From positions 26,778 to 90,777 of the forward strand of contig JAFDGC010000008.1 of the NCBI GenBank assembly GCA_019309485.1: a stretch of 64,000 nt of DNA, read 5' to 3'. A program made the translations under genes and the position numbers. How positions within the stretch are numbered: the first letter of the stretch is position 1; each line of letters starts with the position of its first letter. Below are positions 36,124-45,137 of this stretch, in pieces. Under the pieces are notes generated by a model. That model had not been told where the DNA came from and did not search any database. It saw only the letters and a list, made by a program, of their open reading frames with translations. This stretch comes from Deltaproteobacteria bacterium. Lineage in GTDB: Bacteria; Desulfobacterota; Desulfobacteria; Desulfobacterales; UBA2156.

Positions 36124-37512
36124 TCATACAAGGAAGATCTTTCCCGGATTTAATATCCCCTTGGGATCAAAGAGGGCCTTGACTCGACGCATCCACTCGA
36201 GACTCGGCCCGTGCTCGGCTTCCATGAACCCGCGCTTCCCGATTCCCACCCCATGTTCCCCGGTGGCGGTGCCTCCGAATAAAAGGGCCTGTTCCACCAT
36301 CCGACCTGCCAGTTCATCGATGCGCGCCCACACACCGTCATCCCCCTTCGGGCCCACCAGGTTTACATGCAGGTTTCCGTCCCCGGCATGGCTGAAAATG
36401 TATCCGGTCAAACTGCTTCGATGCATTTCTTTCTGGGCGCAACCGATCATTTCAGAATATGCCGAGGCGGGCACGGCGATATCCACCACCCGGACCCGGC
36501 ACCCGGGATGGCGCCGCAGGATCATCTCTCCCAGTTCATGCCGGGCCCGAAAAATACGATCACGCGCCTCGCGCCCCAGCCCCGAATGAAAGGCCGTACT
36601 TCCCGCCTCCCGGCATAACTCCCGGGCCAATGCTAAGATCGTTTCAAGATGTTCCCGGGATGGGCCATGAAACTCCATGAAAATCGTTGGAAGCCCTACA
36701 AGACCGAGCCGGTGTTCCCGATTCATCAAGTCGATGCACTCGGGCCCCATGAGTTCCAGGGCCGCAGGATCCAACCCGGCACGAATGATCTCCCGGACCG
36801 CCTGTCCTGCCGATTCCAGTGTCGGAAACGCGGCAACAGCAGCGGAAAGGGCCTCGGGGAGTCCGGAAAGACGCACCGTGGCTTCCACCACCAGGCCCAG
36901 GGTCCCTTCGGACCCGATGAAAAGATGGAGCAGGTCATACCCCGACGATGTTTTTGACGCCCGGGTCCCGATCCGGATGACCTTTCCGCCGGCCAGCACC
37001 ACGGTCAACCGCAGGATGCAATCCCGGGTGGATCCGTATCGGATGGTATGCGGCCCGCTGGCGTTGTTGGCGATCATGCCGCCGATGGTGGCCCGGGCGC
37101 CGGGATCCGGAGGGAAAAAAAGACCTTTGAAGCGGAGCTGATTGTTCAAATCCTGATAAATCACCCCGGGCTCTACATCGGCCTGAAAGTCCGTCCCGCG
37201 GATATCGAGAATCCGGTTCATCCGGGAAAAGTCCGCCACCAGACCGCCGAACAATGGAATAGGATTCCCTTCCATACTGGTGCCGGCACCCCATGCGGTC
37301 ACCGGAATCCGGTGCGCATCCGCATAGGATAGGATGCGGGATACTTCTTCCCGGTCCACCGGCCAGATCACCGCGTCCGGGCGCCTGGGGGCGTGAAAGG
37401 ACTGATCGGCCGCATGGAGATTCAGGTGGGATTTTCCTGTGGAAAAACGATCCGGCGCCACCATGGACCGGAAGGCGTTTTTGTGTGCATCGTTCAACGG
37501 GGAAAAAATCAA
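36124..37512 (-). CDS. FAD-linked oxidase, GlcD/D-lactate dehydrogenase type
   Basis: A 462-aa flavoprotein with the PCMH-type FAD fold first (VTAWGAGTSMEGNPIP, PDPGARATIGGMIANNASGP), then the FAD-oxidase C-terminal domain with the metal/substrate blocks FSHAGDGNLHVN and GEHGVGIGKR. It should oxidise a 2-hydroxy acid (D-lactate, glycolate or similar) and pass electrons on. No 4Fe-4S subunit is adjacent; that partner would have to be elsewhere. Starts at 37512 or near it; no strong ribosome-binding site seen. Confidence 0.9.
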   Translation of the reverse strand: MIFSPLNDAHKNAFRSMVAPDRFSTGKSHLNLHAADQSFHAPRRPDAVIWPVDREEVSRILSYADAHRIPVTAWGAGTSMEGNPIPLFGGLVADFSRMNRILDIRGTDFQADVEPGVIYQDLNNQLRFKGLFFPPDPGARATIGGMIANNASGPHTIRYGSTRDCILRLTVVLAGGKVIRIGTRASKTSSGYDLLHLFIGSEGTLGLVVEATVRLSGLPEALSAAVAAFPTLESAGQAVREIIRAGLDPAALELMGPECIDLMNREHRLGLVGLPTIFMEFHGPSREHLETILALARELCREAGSTAFHSGLGREARDRIFRARHELGEMILRRHPGCRVRVVDIAVPASAYSEMIGCAQKEMHRSSLTGYIFSHAGDGNLHVNLVGPKGDDGVWARIDELAGRMVEQALLFGGTATGEHGVGIGKRGFMEAEHGPSLEWMRRVKALFDPKGILNPGKIFLV

Positions 37513-37583
37513 AAAGGACTCCTGGAGATCAATTGTCTTAAAGAACTGTTTCGGATTTCAGTCAAAGCGGTCGCGGATGTGAC

Positions 37584-37658
37584 CCGCCCGCCCTGAAAAA
37601 CAGCGTTTCCCTCGACCCCGCCCTAATCGGCGAGGCTTGCGGGAAGCGTTCCGGTCAA
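37584..37658 (+). repeat. Repeat R1, copy f (internally deleted)
   Basis: GCCCGCCCTGAAAAACAGCG runs directly into the second-hairpin block TTTCCCTCGACCCCGCC, then GGCGAGGCTTGCGGGAAGCG. The middle of the element is missing. Confidence 0.7.
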
Positions 37659-37834
37659 GAGGAGACCTCGACAATCCCGCGTGATGTTTTAAACATTTTA
37701 TCATCTTGTCCTTTCCAGGAGCAAGCCTTTCCTGGATAATGTCGGCGGGCCGTTGACATCCGAATCCCTCTCTACTATACAAGCGGATTATGGAAACGAG
37801 AGCACATCCGTTTCCGGGGTCAAAATTTCCGGAT

Positions 37835-37948
37835 GTGGAGCCCCCCGCCCCGAAGGGTGGGGCTCCACGGTAAGGAACTTACCCGTTTTTTGAGAGCTTC
37901 CCTTGACCCCGTCTTAAAAGGCGGGGCTTGCGGGAAGCATTCCGGTCA
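37835..37948 (+). repeat. Repeat R1, copy g (full length)
   Basis: Full copy: first hairpin CCCGCCCCGAAGGGTGGGGC, TTTTTTGAGAGCTTCCCT, then second hairpin CGTCTTAAAAGGCG and tail ending TTCCGGTCA. It ends 34 bp before the transporter receptor gene. Confidence 0.8.
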
Positions 37949-37982
37949 CCGCTTTGAAAATCCTAAAAACGGAGGAGACGTC

Positions 37983-39221
37983 ATGAAAGTCAACAAGAGC
38001 GGTTTTTGGGGAATTGCCGTGCTGGGAATTTGCGCGGTCGCGGCCGTTTCGACGGTGCTCATGCCCCCGGCGGCCCAGGCCAGAAACATCAAGGTCGGCA
38101 TCATCGATTGCTACAGCGGTCCCCCTGCGGTTTACGGGAAGGACGCCCTCAACGGCTTCAAACTGGCCCTGGAATCCATCAATAAAGAAGGAATCTTGGG
38201 GGGTAAGATCGAATTTACCACCCGGGACACCAAATTCAAAGTGGACATCGCCTTGAATATGGCCAAGGAACTGGTCTTGCGGGAAAACGTGGATGTGCTG
38301 GTGGGGACCATCAACAGCGCGGCCTCTTTGGCCGTATCCAAGACCATCGCCAAGGAACAGAAGGTTCCCTTTATCGTGTGGATCGCCAAGGATGAAAAGA
38401 TCACCGGGGCCCAGGGACACCGGTACGTCTTTTCCACTTCCGAAAATACGGCCATGGCCGGAAAAGCCGGGGGCGTCGGCCTGGCTAAAAAGCCGTATCG
38501 AAAATACTGGATCGCCGGCGACGATTATGCCTACGGCCATGCCATTGCCGATGCGGCATGGCGGAACCTGAAAGCCCTCAAGCCGGAAGTGGAAAAAATC
38601 GGGGAGTCCTGGTGGAAAGTGGGGGAACCGGACCTGGTTCCCTATTTCACTTCCATCATGGGGGCCAAGCCGGACGCCGTCATCTTTTGTACGGGCGGCG
38701 CCAGCATGACCAACGCCCTCAAGGCACTCAAGGCCACCGGTATGGCCGGTAAAATCCCCTCATGGATCCACACGGCCATCGACCATGCCGTGCTCAAACC
38801 ACTGGGGGCCGAAGGTCCGGAAGGCGTCATGGGGACCATCCAGTACCTCTTTTATTATCCGGAGACACCCGAAAACAATGCATTTGTGGAACGCTTCCAG
38901 AAGGCCTACGGGAATCCCCCGGGATTCCCCGCCTTCAACGCCTACCTGACCGCCCAGTTCATCGCCGACGGATTCAGAAAAGCCGGCGCCATCGACCGGG
39001 AGAAATTCATTGACGCCCTTGAGGGGTTGAAAGTGAAAAGCCCCGTCGGGGGCACGGCGGAAATGCGGGCGTGCGATCACCAGGCGGTGTACCCCATGTA
39101 TTTCGGCGTCACAAAAAAAGTGCCGCAATACGATTTCGTCATTGCAACGGACATCCTGACGCTGACGGGAAATGAGGTCCTACCCACTTGCGACGAAATC
39201 CAAAAAGCGCGCGGCCAGTAA
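37983..39221 (+). CDS. Branched-chain amino-acid-type ABC substrate-binding protein (LivJ family)
   Basis: A 412-aa periplasmic receptor with a signal peptide (residues ~1-33, ending AAQARN). The type I periplasmic-binding fold follows (IKVGIIDCYSGPPAVYGKDA, later FVIATDIL). It collects the solute for the four downstream transporter genes; true ligand could be amino acids, amides or aromatic acids. I choose ATG 37983 (GGAGGAG upstream); the frame is open 50 codons earlier through repeat R1-g. First gene of the five-gene Liv-type operon. Confidence 0.9.
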   Translation: MKVNKSGFWGIAVLGICAVAAVSTVLMPPAAQARNIKVGIIDCYSGPPAVYGKDALNGFKLALESINKEGILGGKIEFTTRDTKFKVDIALNMAKELVLRENVDVLVGTINSAASLAVSKTIAKEQKVPFIVWIAKDEKITGAQGHRYVFSTSENTAMAGKAGGVGLAKKPYRKYWIAGDDYAYGHAIADAAWRNLKALKPEVEKIGESWWKVGEPDLVPYFTSIMGAKPDAVIFCTGGASMTNALKALKATGMAGKIPSWIHTAIDHAVLKPLGAEGPEGVMGTIQYLFYYPETPENNAFVERFQKAYGNPPGFPAFNAYLTAQFIADGFRKAGAIDREKFIDALEGLKVKSPVGGTAEMRACDHQAVYPMYFGVTKKVPQYDFVIATDILTLTGNEVLPTCDEIQKARGQ

Positions 39222-39340
39222 CGCCATACCTCCAATGGCGGATTCCATCTCCTCGAACCGGTACGCCGGCAGCGCCGGAATGGGTTCTCGCCGACGTACC
39301 GGTCCCATTTGAGTGGGGTTGTCGGATGCAGGGGAACTGA

Positions 39341-40237
39341 ATGGAAGCGGATCAAGCCGTATTCCTATCCGCTGTCGGTAACCACTTTTTGGTGGGGATC
39401 AGTCGTGCCATGATCCTGTTTGTGGTTTCCGCCGGGTTGAGTTTTATCCTGGGCGTCCTCCGTGTGCCCAATGTGGCGCACGGGTCCTTGTATATGATCG
39501 GGGCGTTTTTCGCCCATAGCGTGACAACGGTTTTCGGCGGAAACCCCCTGGGCTTCTGGCTGGCCCTTCTCTTGGCACCCCTGATGGTGGCCGCCGTGAG
39601 CCTGGTGGCGGAGCGCGCCCTTTTCTGCCACCTTTACGAGCGGGAGCACCTGATGCTCCTTTTGTTCACTTTTGCCTTGATGCTCATTCTGGGGGATCTC
39701 GTCAAACTTGTCTGGGGGGCGGATTATCGTTCCGTCACCGCCCCGAAGATCCTTCAGGGCTCCTTGACGCTTTTCAGTTCACCCATCCCGAAATACAATC
39801 TTTTTCTCCTTGCGGTGGGACCGGTCATCGCCGTGGCTCTTTATCTTTTCTCCAACAAAACCCGTATCGGAAAAATCGCCCGCGCCGCCGCCCTGGATCG
39901 GGAGATGGTCAGCGCCATCGGAATCAACGTCAGCTGGGTTTTTTCATTTGCTTTTGTCCTGGGATGTTTTCTGGCCGGTCTCGGGGGCGCCTTGGTCGCC
40001 CCGACGGTGAGCGTTACCCTGGGAATGGATCACGACATCATCATCGAAGCTTTCCTGATCGTCACCATCGGGGGGCTTGGAAACATGTGGGGCGCCATGG
40101 CAGGATCCTTGATCTTCGGTATTACCCAATCCTTCGGGGTATTGATTTTACCCCAGTTTGCCATTGTGTTCCCCTATTTGGCGGTGGTCATTGTGCTGCT
40201 TTTAAAACCAAAGGGCCTGTTGAAATCGGTATGGTAG
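39341..40237 (+). CDS. livH: Branched-chain amino-acid-type ABC permease (LivH)
   Basis: A 298-aa inner-membrane permease with ~8 helices and the family pattern in the first helix region (GLSFILGVLRVPNVAHGSLY). A late conserved block is FLIVTIGGLGNMWGAMAGSL. It forms the translocation channel with the LivM subunit encoded next (11 bp gap). AGGGG stands 6 nt before ATG 39341. Confidence 0.92.
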   Translation: MEADQAVFLSAVGNHFLVGISRAMILFVVSAGLSFILGVLRVPNVAHGSLYMIGAFFAHSVTTVFGGNPLGFWLALLLAPLMVAAVSLVAERALFCHLYEREHLMLLLFTFALMLILGDLVKLVWGADYRSVTAPKILQGSLTLFSSPIPKYNLFLLAVGPVIAVALYLFSNKTRIGKIARAAALDREMVSAIGINVSWVFSFAFVLGCFLAGLGGALVAPTVSVTLGMDHDIIIEAFLIVTIGGLGNMWGAMAGSLIFGITQSFGVLILPQFAIVFPYLAVVIVLLLKPKGLLKSVW

Positions 40238-40248
40238 GAACATAAAGA

Positions 40249-41193
40249 ATGCCCGTTGCTTCTCGAAAAAGAATCCTTCCGGTGTTCAACGTCCTTCTTT
40301 TGGGACTCCTGACGGTCATACCGTCGATCCTTCCCCTGTTTTACATCTATATTTTTTCCGTGATCTTCGTTACCGCCATCCTTGCCATGAGCCTCAACAT
40401 GGTGGTGGGACACGGGGGATTGTACCAATTTCATCACGGCGTCTTTTACGGCATCGGCGCCTATACCCTTGCCCTGATGCTGACCAAAACCGAGCTTCCC
40501 ATCTGGGCGGGGTTCCTGGCGGGTCCGTTTTGTGCGGCTTTCGCGGGCTTGATCATCGGGTTGTTTTGCATCCGCTTGAACCGGTTGTACTTCGCGATGC
40601 TCCAGATCTCTTTGGGATCCCTCGTCTGGGCCGTGACGTTTCGGTGGTATAAATTCACCGGAGGGGATGACGGCATCCACGGCATCTCCCTCCCCGATGC
40701 CCTCCTCGGCATTCACCGGGCCTACTACGTTATCCTCGCCGTCATGGCGGTTTGTCTGATTCTGATGTACAGGATCTACAAATCGCCCTTCGGAATCACG
40801 CTGCGGGCGATCCGGGACAACCCGGAACGGTGTGCCGCCATCGGCATCAACGTGCGCATGCACCAGCTTTTCGCCATTGTCCTCGCCACCTTCTTCGCCG
40901 GGGTCGCCGGGGTGCTCTTCGTTGTGGTGGAGCGATCAGTTTTTCCGGATCTGATGTTTTGGGTGTTGTCTTTGGAGATCATGATCATGTGTCTTTTGGG
41001 AGGATGGTTTACGTTTGCCGGTCCCATCCTGGGAGCAGCCATCATGGTTTCCCTGCGCACCTTCGCCGGGGTTTATACCGAATACTGGACCCTGATTCTG
41101 GGTGTTCTCCTGATTTTGCTCATCTTTTTTTTGCCGGAAGGCGTCATGGGGTATCTTATGAAAAAAATTCAGCCCAGGAAAGCCGATTCCTGA
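40249..41193 (+). CDS. livM: Branched-chain amino-acid-type ABC permease (LivM)
   Basis: A 314-aa permease with ~9 helices. Diagnostic blocks are AMSLNMVVGHGGLYQFHHGV and GITLRAIRDNPERCAAIGIN, the latter being the LivM cytoplasmic loop that meets the ATPases. AGGA lies upstream of ATG 40249. It partners LivH. Confidence 0.92.
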   Translation: MPVASRKRILPVFNVLLLGLLTVIPSILPLFYIYIFSVIFVTAILAMSLNMVVGHGGLYQFHHGVFYGIGAYTLALMLTKTELPIWAGFLAGPFCAAFAGLIIGLFCIRLNRLYFAMLQISLGSLVWAVTFRWYKFTGGDDGIHGISLPDALLGIHRAYYVILAVMAVCLILMYRIYKSPFGITLRAIRDNPERCAAIGINVRMHQLFAIVLATFFAGVAGVLFVVVERSVFPDLMFWVLSLEIMIMCLLGGWFTFAGPILGAAIMVSLRTFAGVYTEYWTLILGVLLILLIFFLPEGVMGYLMKKIQPRKADS

Positions 41194-41212
41194 AAGCCCA
41201 AAGGTCGTCAGA

Positions 41213-41947
41213 ATGCTGGTGGTGGAAAATATACAGAAGCACTTCGACGGGTTCAAGGCGGTGAACGGTGCCTGTTTATCGGTGGAAACAGGGGAAATCG
41301 TCGCGGTGATCGGTCCCAACGGCGCCGGAAAAACCACCCTGTTTAACCTGATCACCGGCCAGCTCAAGCCTGACGGGGGCAAAATCACTTTCTCGGACGA
41401 GGACATCACATTCCTGCCCCCCCATCGCATCTGCAAGAAAGGCATCGCCCGATCCTTTCAGATCGCCAACATCTTTCACCGGCTGACGGTTTTCAGGAAC
41501 GTCCAGGTTTCCGTCCTTTCCCAAAAAACCCGGAATTTGAATGTGTTTTTTCCTTCCGATCGTTTCTTTGTGGAAGAGACCCGCGCCATAATGGAAAGCG
41601 TGGGTTTGGCGGATAAAGACCGGGAAATCGCCGGGGCCCTTTCCCACGGGGATCGACGGCTGCTCGAAATCGCCGTCGCTTTGGGAAACGAGCCCCGGTT
41701 GCTGATTCTGGACGAACCCACCGCCGGCATGTCGCCGGAAGAAACCGCCACCACGATCCAATTGATCAAGCGCCTGGCCGACACCCGGGGATTGACCATC
41801 CTTTTTTGCGAACACGACATGGACGTGGTCTTCGACGTCTCCCACCGAATCATGGTGATGGAACAGGGCCGCACCCTGATTCAAGGCGCACCGGAGGAAA
41901 TCAAAAAAAATCCGGAAGTCCAGCGGGCGTATCTGGGGAACGAATAA
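41213..41947 (+). CDS. livG: ABC ATPase LivG-type
   Basis: A 244-aa ATPase with Walker A GPNGAGKTT, the LivG-type signature LSHGDRRLLEIA, and Walker B LLILDEPTAGMSP. The His-loop is CEHDMDVV. It couples ATP hydrolysis to the LivHM channel. Its stop overlaps the start of the second ATPase (TAATG). Confidence 0.93.
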   Translation: MLVVENIQKHFDGFKAVNGACLSVETGEIVAVIGPNGAGKTTLFNLITGQLKPDGGKITFSDEDITFLPPHRICKKGIARSFQIANIFHRLTVFRNVQVSVLSQKTRNLNVFFPSDRFFVEETRAIMESVGLADKDREIAGALSHGDRRLLEIAVALGNEPRLLILDEPTAGMSPEETATTIQLIKRLADTRGLTILFCEHDMDVVFDVSHRIMVMEQGRTLIQGAPEEIKKNPEVQRAYLGNE

Positions 41948-42642
41948 TGCTCGAAGTACAAAAGATTCACACCTTTTATGGATTGAGTCATATTCTCTTC
42001 GATGTCTCTTTAACGGTTGAAGGCGGCCAGGTGGTCTGTCTTTTGGGCCGAAACGGCGCAGGAAAGACCACCACCTTAAAAAGCATCATGGGGCTTGCGC
42101 CCCCGAAAAAAGGAAAGATCCTTTTCAAAGGAGAACCCGTTTCCGGAAAACCCCCTTATCTTTTGTGCAGAAAAGGGATCGGATTCGTCCCCGACGACCG
42201 GCGCATCTTTGCCGATCTCACCGTTTTTGAAAACCTGGAAATTGCACTCCGGAAACGAAACGGGCAGGATCAATGGGACATTCCACGGGTCTTTGAACTT
42301 TTTCCGCCCCTGAAAAAGTACTCCACGCGAAAGGGGGGGCTGTTGAGCGGCGGGGAGCAGAAAATGCTTGCCATCGCACGGGCCCTGGTGGGAAATCCGG
42401 AATGCCTCCTTCTCGATGAACCCACGGAAGGGCTGGCCCCGGCCATGGTCCAGATTTTCAGGGATCGTATCCGGCTCTTGAAGCGTTCCGGGTTAACGGT
42501 GCTCTTGGCCGAACAAAATGTAAAGTTCACCTTGAATCTCAGCGATTACGGGTATATCATCGATGATGGAAGAATTTGTTATCAGGGAACCGTCGCCGAA
42601 ATCCAAGAAAATGACGATATTCGAAAAATCTGCGGCATATGA
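41947..42642 (+). CDS. livF: ABC ATPase LivF-type
   Basis: A 231-aa ATPase with Walker A GRNGAGKTT, signature LLSGGEQKMLAIARAL, Walker B LLLDEPTEGLAP and a Q-terminated loop LAEQNV typical of LivF. I start at ATG 41947, overlapping the livG stop; the frame is open 47 codons earlier within livG. It completes the importer and is followed by a cupin gene. Confidence 0.92.
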   Translation: MLEVQKIHTFYGLSHILFDVSLTVEGGQVVCLLGRNGAGKTTTLKSIMGLAPPKKGKILFKGEPVSGKPPYLLCRKGIGFVPDDRRIFADLTVFENLEIALRKRNGQDQWDIPRVFELFPPLKKYSTRKGGLLSGGEQKMLAIARALVGNPECLLLDEPTEGLAPAMVQIFRDRIRLLKRSGLTVLLAEQNVKFTLNLSDYGYIIDDGRICYQGTVAEIQENDDIRKICGI

Positions 42643-42655
42643 AAGGGCAGCATCC

Positions 42656-43003
42656 ATGAATTTCTTTGAAGTCCAGGAACTCCCTCCTGTTTCACTGGCC
42701 CCGGGCGTGACGATCCGTATGGTCTCGGCGAACAAAATGATGATGGTATTCTTCTCCCTTGCACCCGGCACCCGGATACCCGAACATAAGCATCCCCATG
42801 AGCAGATGGGCATGGTGCTGAAAGGATCCATCCGATTGACCATCGGCGGCGAAGAAAAAGAAGTGTTTCCAGGAGGGGTTTACCGGATCCCGCCGGATGT
42901 GTTGCACGGCGGGGAATGCCTGGATACGGATGCGGAAATCCTGGATATTTTTTCACCCCCCAGAGAAGACTTTCTGGAAAAATTTGAGGAAAGCACCCGG
43001 TGA
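42656..43003 (+). CDS. Cupin-domain protein
   Basis: A 115-aa single cupin barrel. The first cupin motif appears as PEHKHPHEQMGMVLKGSI and the second as PPDVLHGGECL. The His/Glu metal ligands of both are present. Enzyme or sensor role cannot be told apart. I start at ATG 42656 behind AAGGG; the frame is open earlier within livF. Placed 14 bp after livF, it probably shares the operon and could act on the imported compound. Confidence 0.87.
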   Translation: MNFFEVQELPPVSLAPGVTIRMVSANKMMMVFFSLAPGTRIPEHKHPHEQMGMVLKGSIRLTIGGEEKEVFPGGVYRIPPDVLHGGECLDTDAEILDIFSPPREDFLEKFEESTR

Positions 43004-43022
43004 TCATCATCCCTGTTTACCG

Positions 43023-43637
43023 ATGAAGAACTTTTTATACAAACTGATCATCAACAGCGTCACCGATTATTGCTATGAAAACTGCCTGGAATACGTCCGT
43101 GATCATGCTTCAATCTTGGATGTCGGGATCGGAAACGGCGTGATGATGAACCACTACCACGAATTCATAAAAGACAAACGGCTTCACATCACCGGCATCG
43201 ACATCAACAGAAATTACCTGCGACATTGCGCGTCCAAAATCCAGGAATATCATCTGAAAGATTATGTCATCATTCACTGCCAGGCGGTGGAAACCTTCGA
43301 GCCACCTGAAAGAGTTCTATATGATTATATTTTTTTCACCATGAGCTTCATGTTGTTCCAAGACCAAGGCGGGGTCCTGGAGCGGGCCCGGCGGTGGCTC
43401 AAACCCGAGGGAGAAATCCTTTTTTTTCAAACCCTTTTCAAGGAAAAGGTTCCGGCGATCGAATTCATCAAGCCGAAACTCAAATACGTCACCACCATCG
43501 ACTTCGGGAAGGTGACCTACGAAAATGAATTTTTGTCCCTTCTGAATGCAAAGAATCTGAAGATCAAGAAAGACCGATTGATTAAAAGAGAATGGTTCAA
43601 AGGCGAATACCGGATGACCGTCGCCGCCTTTTCATAA
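43023..43637 (+). CDS. Class I SAM-dependent methyltransferase
   Basis: A 204-aa methyltransferase with motif [14 protein letters not shown] and an acidic residue at the end of beta 2 (GIDINRNYL); a [12 protein letters not shown] block follows. The substrate is unknown. It follows the cupin gene by 19 bp, so it is likely the next gene of the transporter operon. No recognised small-molecule family match. Confidence 0.82.
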   Translation: MKNFLYKLIINSVTDYCYENCLEYVRDHASILDVGIGNGVMMNHYHEFIKDKRLHITGIDINRNYLRHCASKIQEYHLKDYVIIHCQAVETFEPPERVLYDYIFFTMSFMLFQDQGGVLERARRWLKPEGEILFFQTLFKEKVPAIEFIKPKLKYVTTIDFGKVTYENEFLSLLNAKNLKIKKDRLIKREWFKGEYRMTVAAFS

Positions 43638-43675
43638 CGCCGGCCCATGTACCGGACAAAACAAAAGGAGGGCCC

Positions 43676-44404
43676 ATGTCCGTGCCCGTCACCCAACAAC
43701 CCCCTGAAAGATACCGGATCGAGCGCCGCCGTTTCCTTAAAGCCGCCTCCGGTTTCGCCTGCATGTTTTTATCCGGCGGCCTTTTTCACAACGCATTTGC
43801 CGCTGATCCCTTTCCATTGCCCCCCCTCCCCTATCCCGAAGACGCATTGGAACCGGTGATTTCCGCTCAAACCCTCCGGATCCATTACGGCCGCCACCAG
43901 CAGGGGTATCTCCATAAATTGAACGGGCTCGTCGTCGGAAAACCTTATGCGGAAATGGCCCTGGATAAAATCATCCTGACCACCGCCGGGAAGCCGGATC
44001 TCCGACTCTACTTCAACAACGCGGCCCAGGCCTGGAATCATGATTTTTACTGGAAAAGTCTTTCGCCCGAAGGCGGGGGAACCCCGCCTGAAATTTTGAA
44101 AAGAAAAATGAAAAAGGCTTTCGGAAGTGTGGACGCCTGTAAAAAAGAACTCGTCCGGGCGGCAATTTCCCAATTCGGGAGCGGATGGGCATGGCTGGTG
44201 TCCGACGGGGATACCCTCAGGGTCATGAATACCTCCAATGCAGAGACTCCCCTCACCCGGGGGCTGAAACCCCTTGTCACCATCGACATCTGGGAGCACG
44301 CCTACTATCTCGATTACCAGAATCGGCGCGCCAACTACGTCGAGGCGGTCCTCGAAAAGCGGATCAATTGGGAGTTTGCAATGAAAAACCTGAACCGCAG
44401 GTAA
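43676..44404 (+). CDS. Tat-exported iron/manganese superoxide dismutase
   Basis: A 242-aa Fe/Mn superoxide dismutase preceded by a twin-arginine signal ([10 protein letters not shown], residues 16-25, with a hydrophobic stretch ending AFAADP). The metal ligands are visible: His in [11 protein letters not shown], His in [10 protein letters not shown], and Asp/His in [23 protein letters not shown] favours the iron form. Export implies detoxification in the periplasm of an oxygen-sensitive cell. AAAAGGAGG stands 5 nt before ATG 43676. It follows the methyltransferase gene. Confidence 0.9.
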   Translation: MSVPVTQQPPERYRIERRRFLKAASGFACMFLSGGLFHNAFAADPFPLPPLPYPEDALEPVISAQTLRIHYGRHQQGYLHKLNGLVVGKPYAEMALDKIILTTAGKPDLRLYFNNAAQAWNHDFYWKSLSPEGGGTPPEILKRKMKKAFGSVDACKKELVRAAISQFGSGWAWLVSDGDTLRVMNTSNAETPLTRGLKPLVTIDIWEHAYYLDYQNRRANYVEAVLEKRINWEFAMKNLNRR

Positions 44405-44416
44405 GTTGGAAATCTC

Positions 44417-45133
44417 ATGCACCTTCACCGTGTCGCGTTCCATCCCGATCGCTACCCCACCGAAACCCATTACCCCTTCAACCTTCCCCTGTTCCGACGG
44501 ACACGGGAAATCCTTTTCGATTCCCCCGTCACGCTCTTCGTGGGAGAAAACGGATCCGGCAAATCCACCCTCCTGGAGGCCCTGGCCCATCGATGCGGCA
44601 TCCATATCTGGAAAAAGGAAAACGAACGGCGCCTGAAACACAATCCCTTCGAAGACAAGCTCTATCGATATATCTCGGTTGAGTGGAACAACGGCCGGGT
44701 GCCTGGATCCTTTTTCGGGGCCGCCGTCTTCCGGGATTTTGCGGAGTTTTTGGAGGAATGGGCAGCCGCGGATGCCGGTCAGCTCCATCTCTTCGGAGGC
44801 CGATCCTTGATGACCCAATCCCACGGCCAATCCATCATGTCCTATTTTAAATCCCGCTACCGGATCAAAGGGCTTTACCTTTTGGATGAACCGGAAACAG
44901 CCCTTTCCCCCGCCACCCAACTCAAACTTTTGGATCTTTTGACAAAAGCGGGAACGTCGACGGATACCCAATTCATTATGGCCACCCATTCCCCGATTCT
45001 TCTGTCCTGCCCCCGCGCCGTTCTTTACAGCTTCGATCATGTGCCGGTCATATCCGTCGCCTATGAAGATACGGCCCATTATCGGATCTATAAGGCGTTT
45101 TTTGAAAACCCCCGTGGATCCGACGGCCGTTGA
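44417..45133 (+). CDS. AAA/ABC-type ATPase, COG3910-like
   Basis: A 238-aa soluble ATPase with Walker A GENGSGKST at about residues 42-50. A signature-like SHGQSIMSYF follows, then Walker B LYLLDEPETALSP and a switch His in MATHSPILL. This stand-alone RecF/ABC-like family has no transporter partner and an unknown role. It begins 12 bp after the superoxide dismutase stop and its stop lies 4 bp before the MFS gene. Confidence 0.85.
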   Translation: MHLHRVAFHPDRYPTETHYPFNLPLFRRTREILFDSPVTLFVGENGSGKSTLLEALAHRCGIHIWKKENERRLKHNPFEDKLYRYISVEWNNGRVPGSFFGAAVFRDFAEFLEEWAAADAGQLHLFGGRSLMTQSHGQSIMSYFKSRYRIKGLYLLDEPETALSPATQLKLLDLLTKAGTSTDTQFIMATHSPILLSCPRAVLYSFDHVPVISVAYEDTAHYRIYKAFFENPRGSDGR

Positions 45134-45137
45134 CACG

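Noticed and set aside
616..37948. R1 hairpins as CRISPR repeats
   Set aside because: Copies are scattered at irregular distances with no spacers between equal units.
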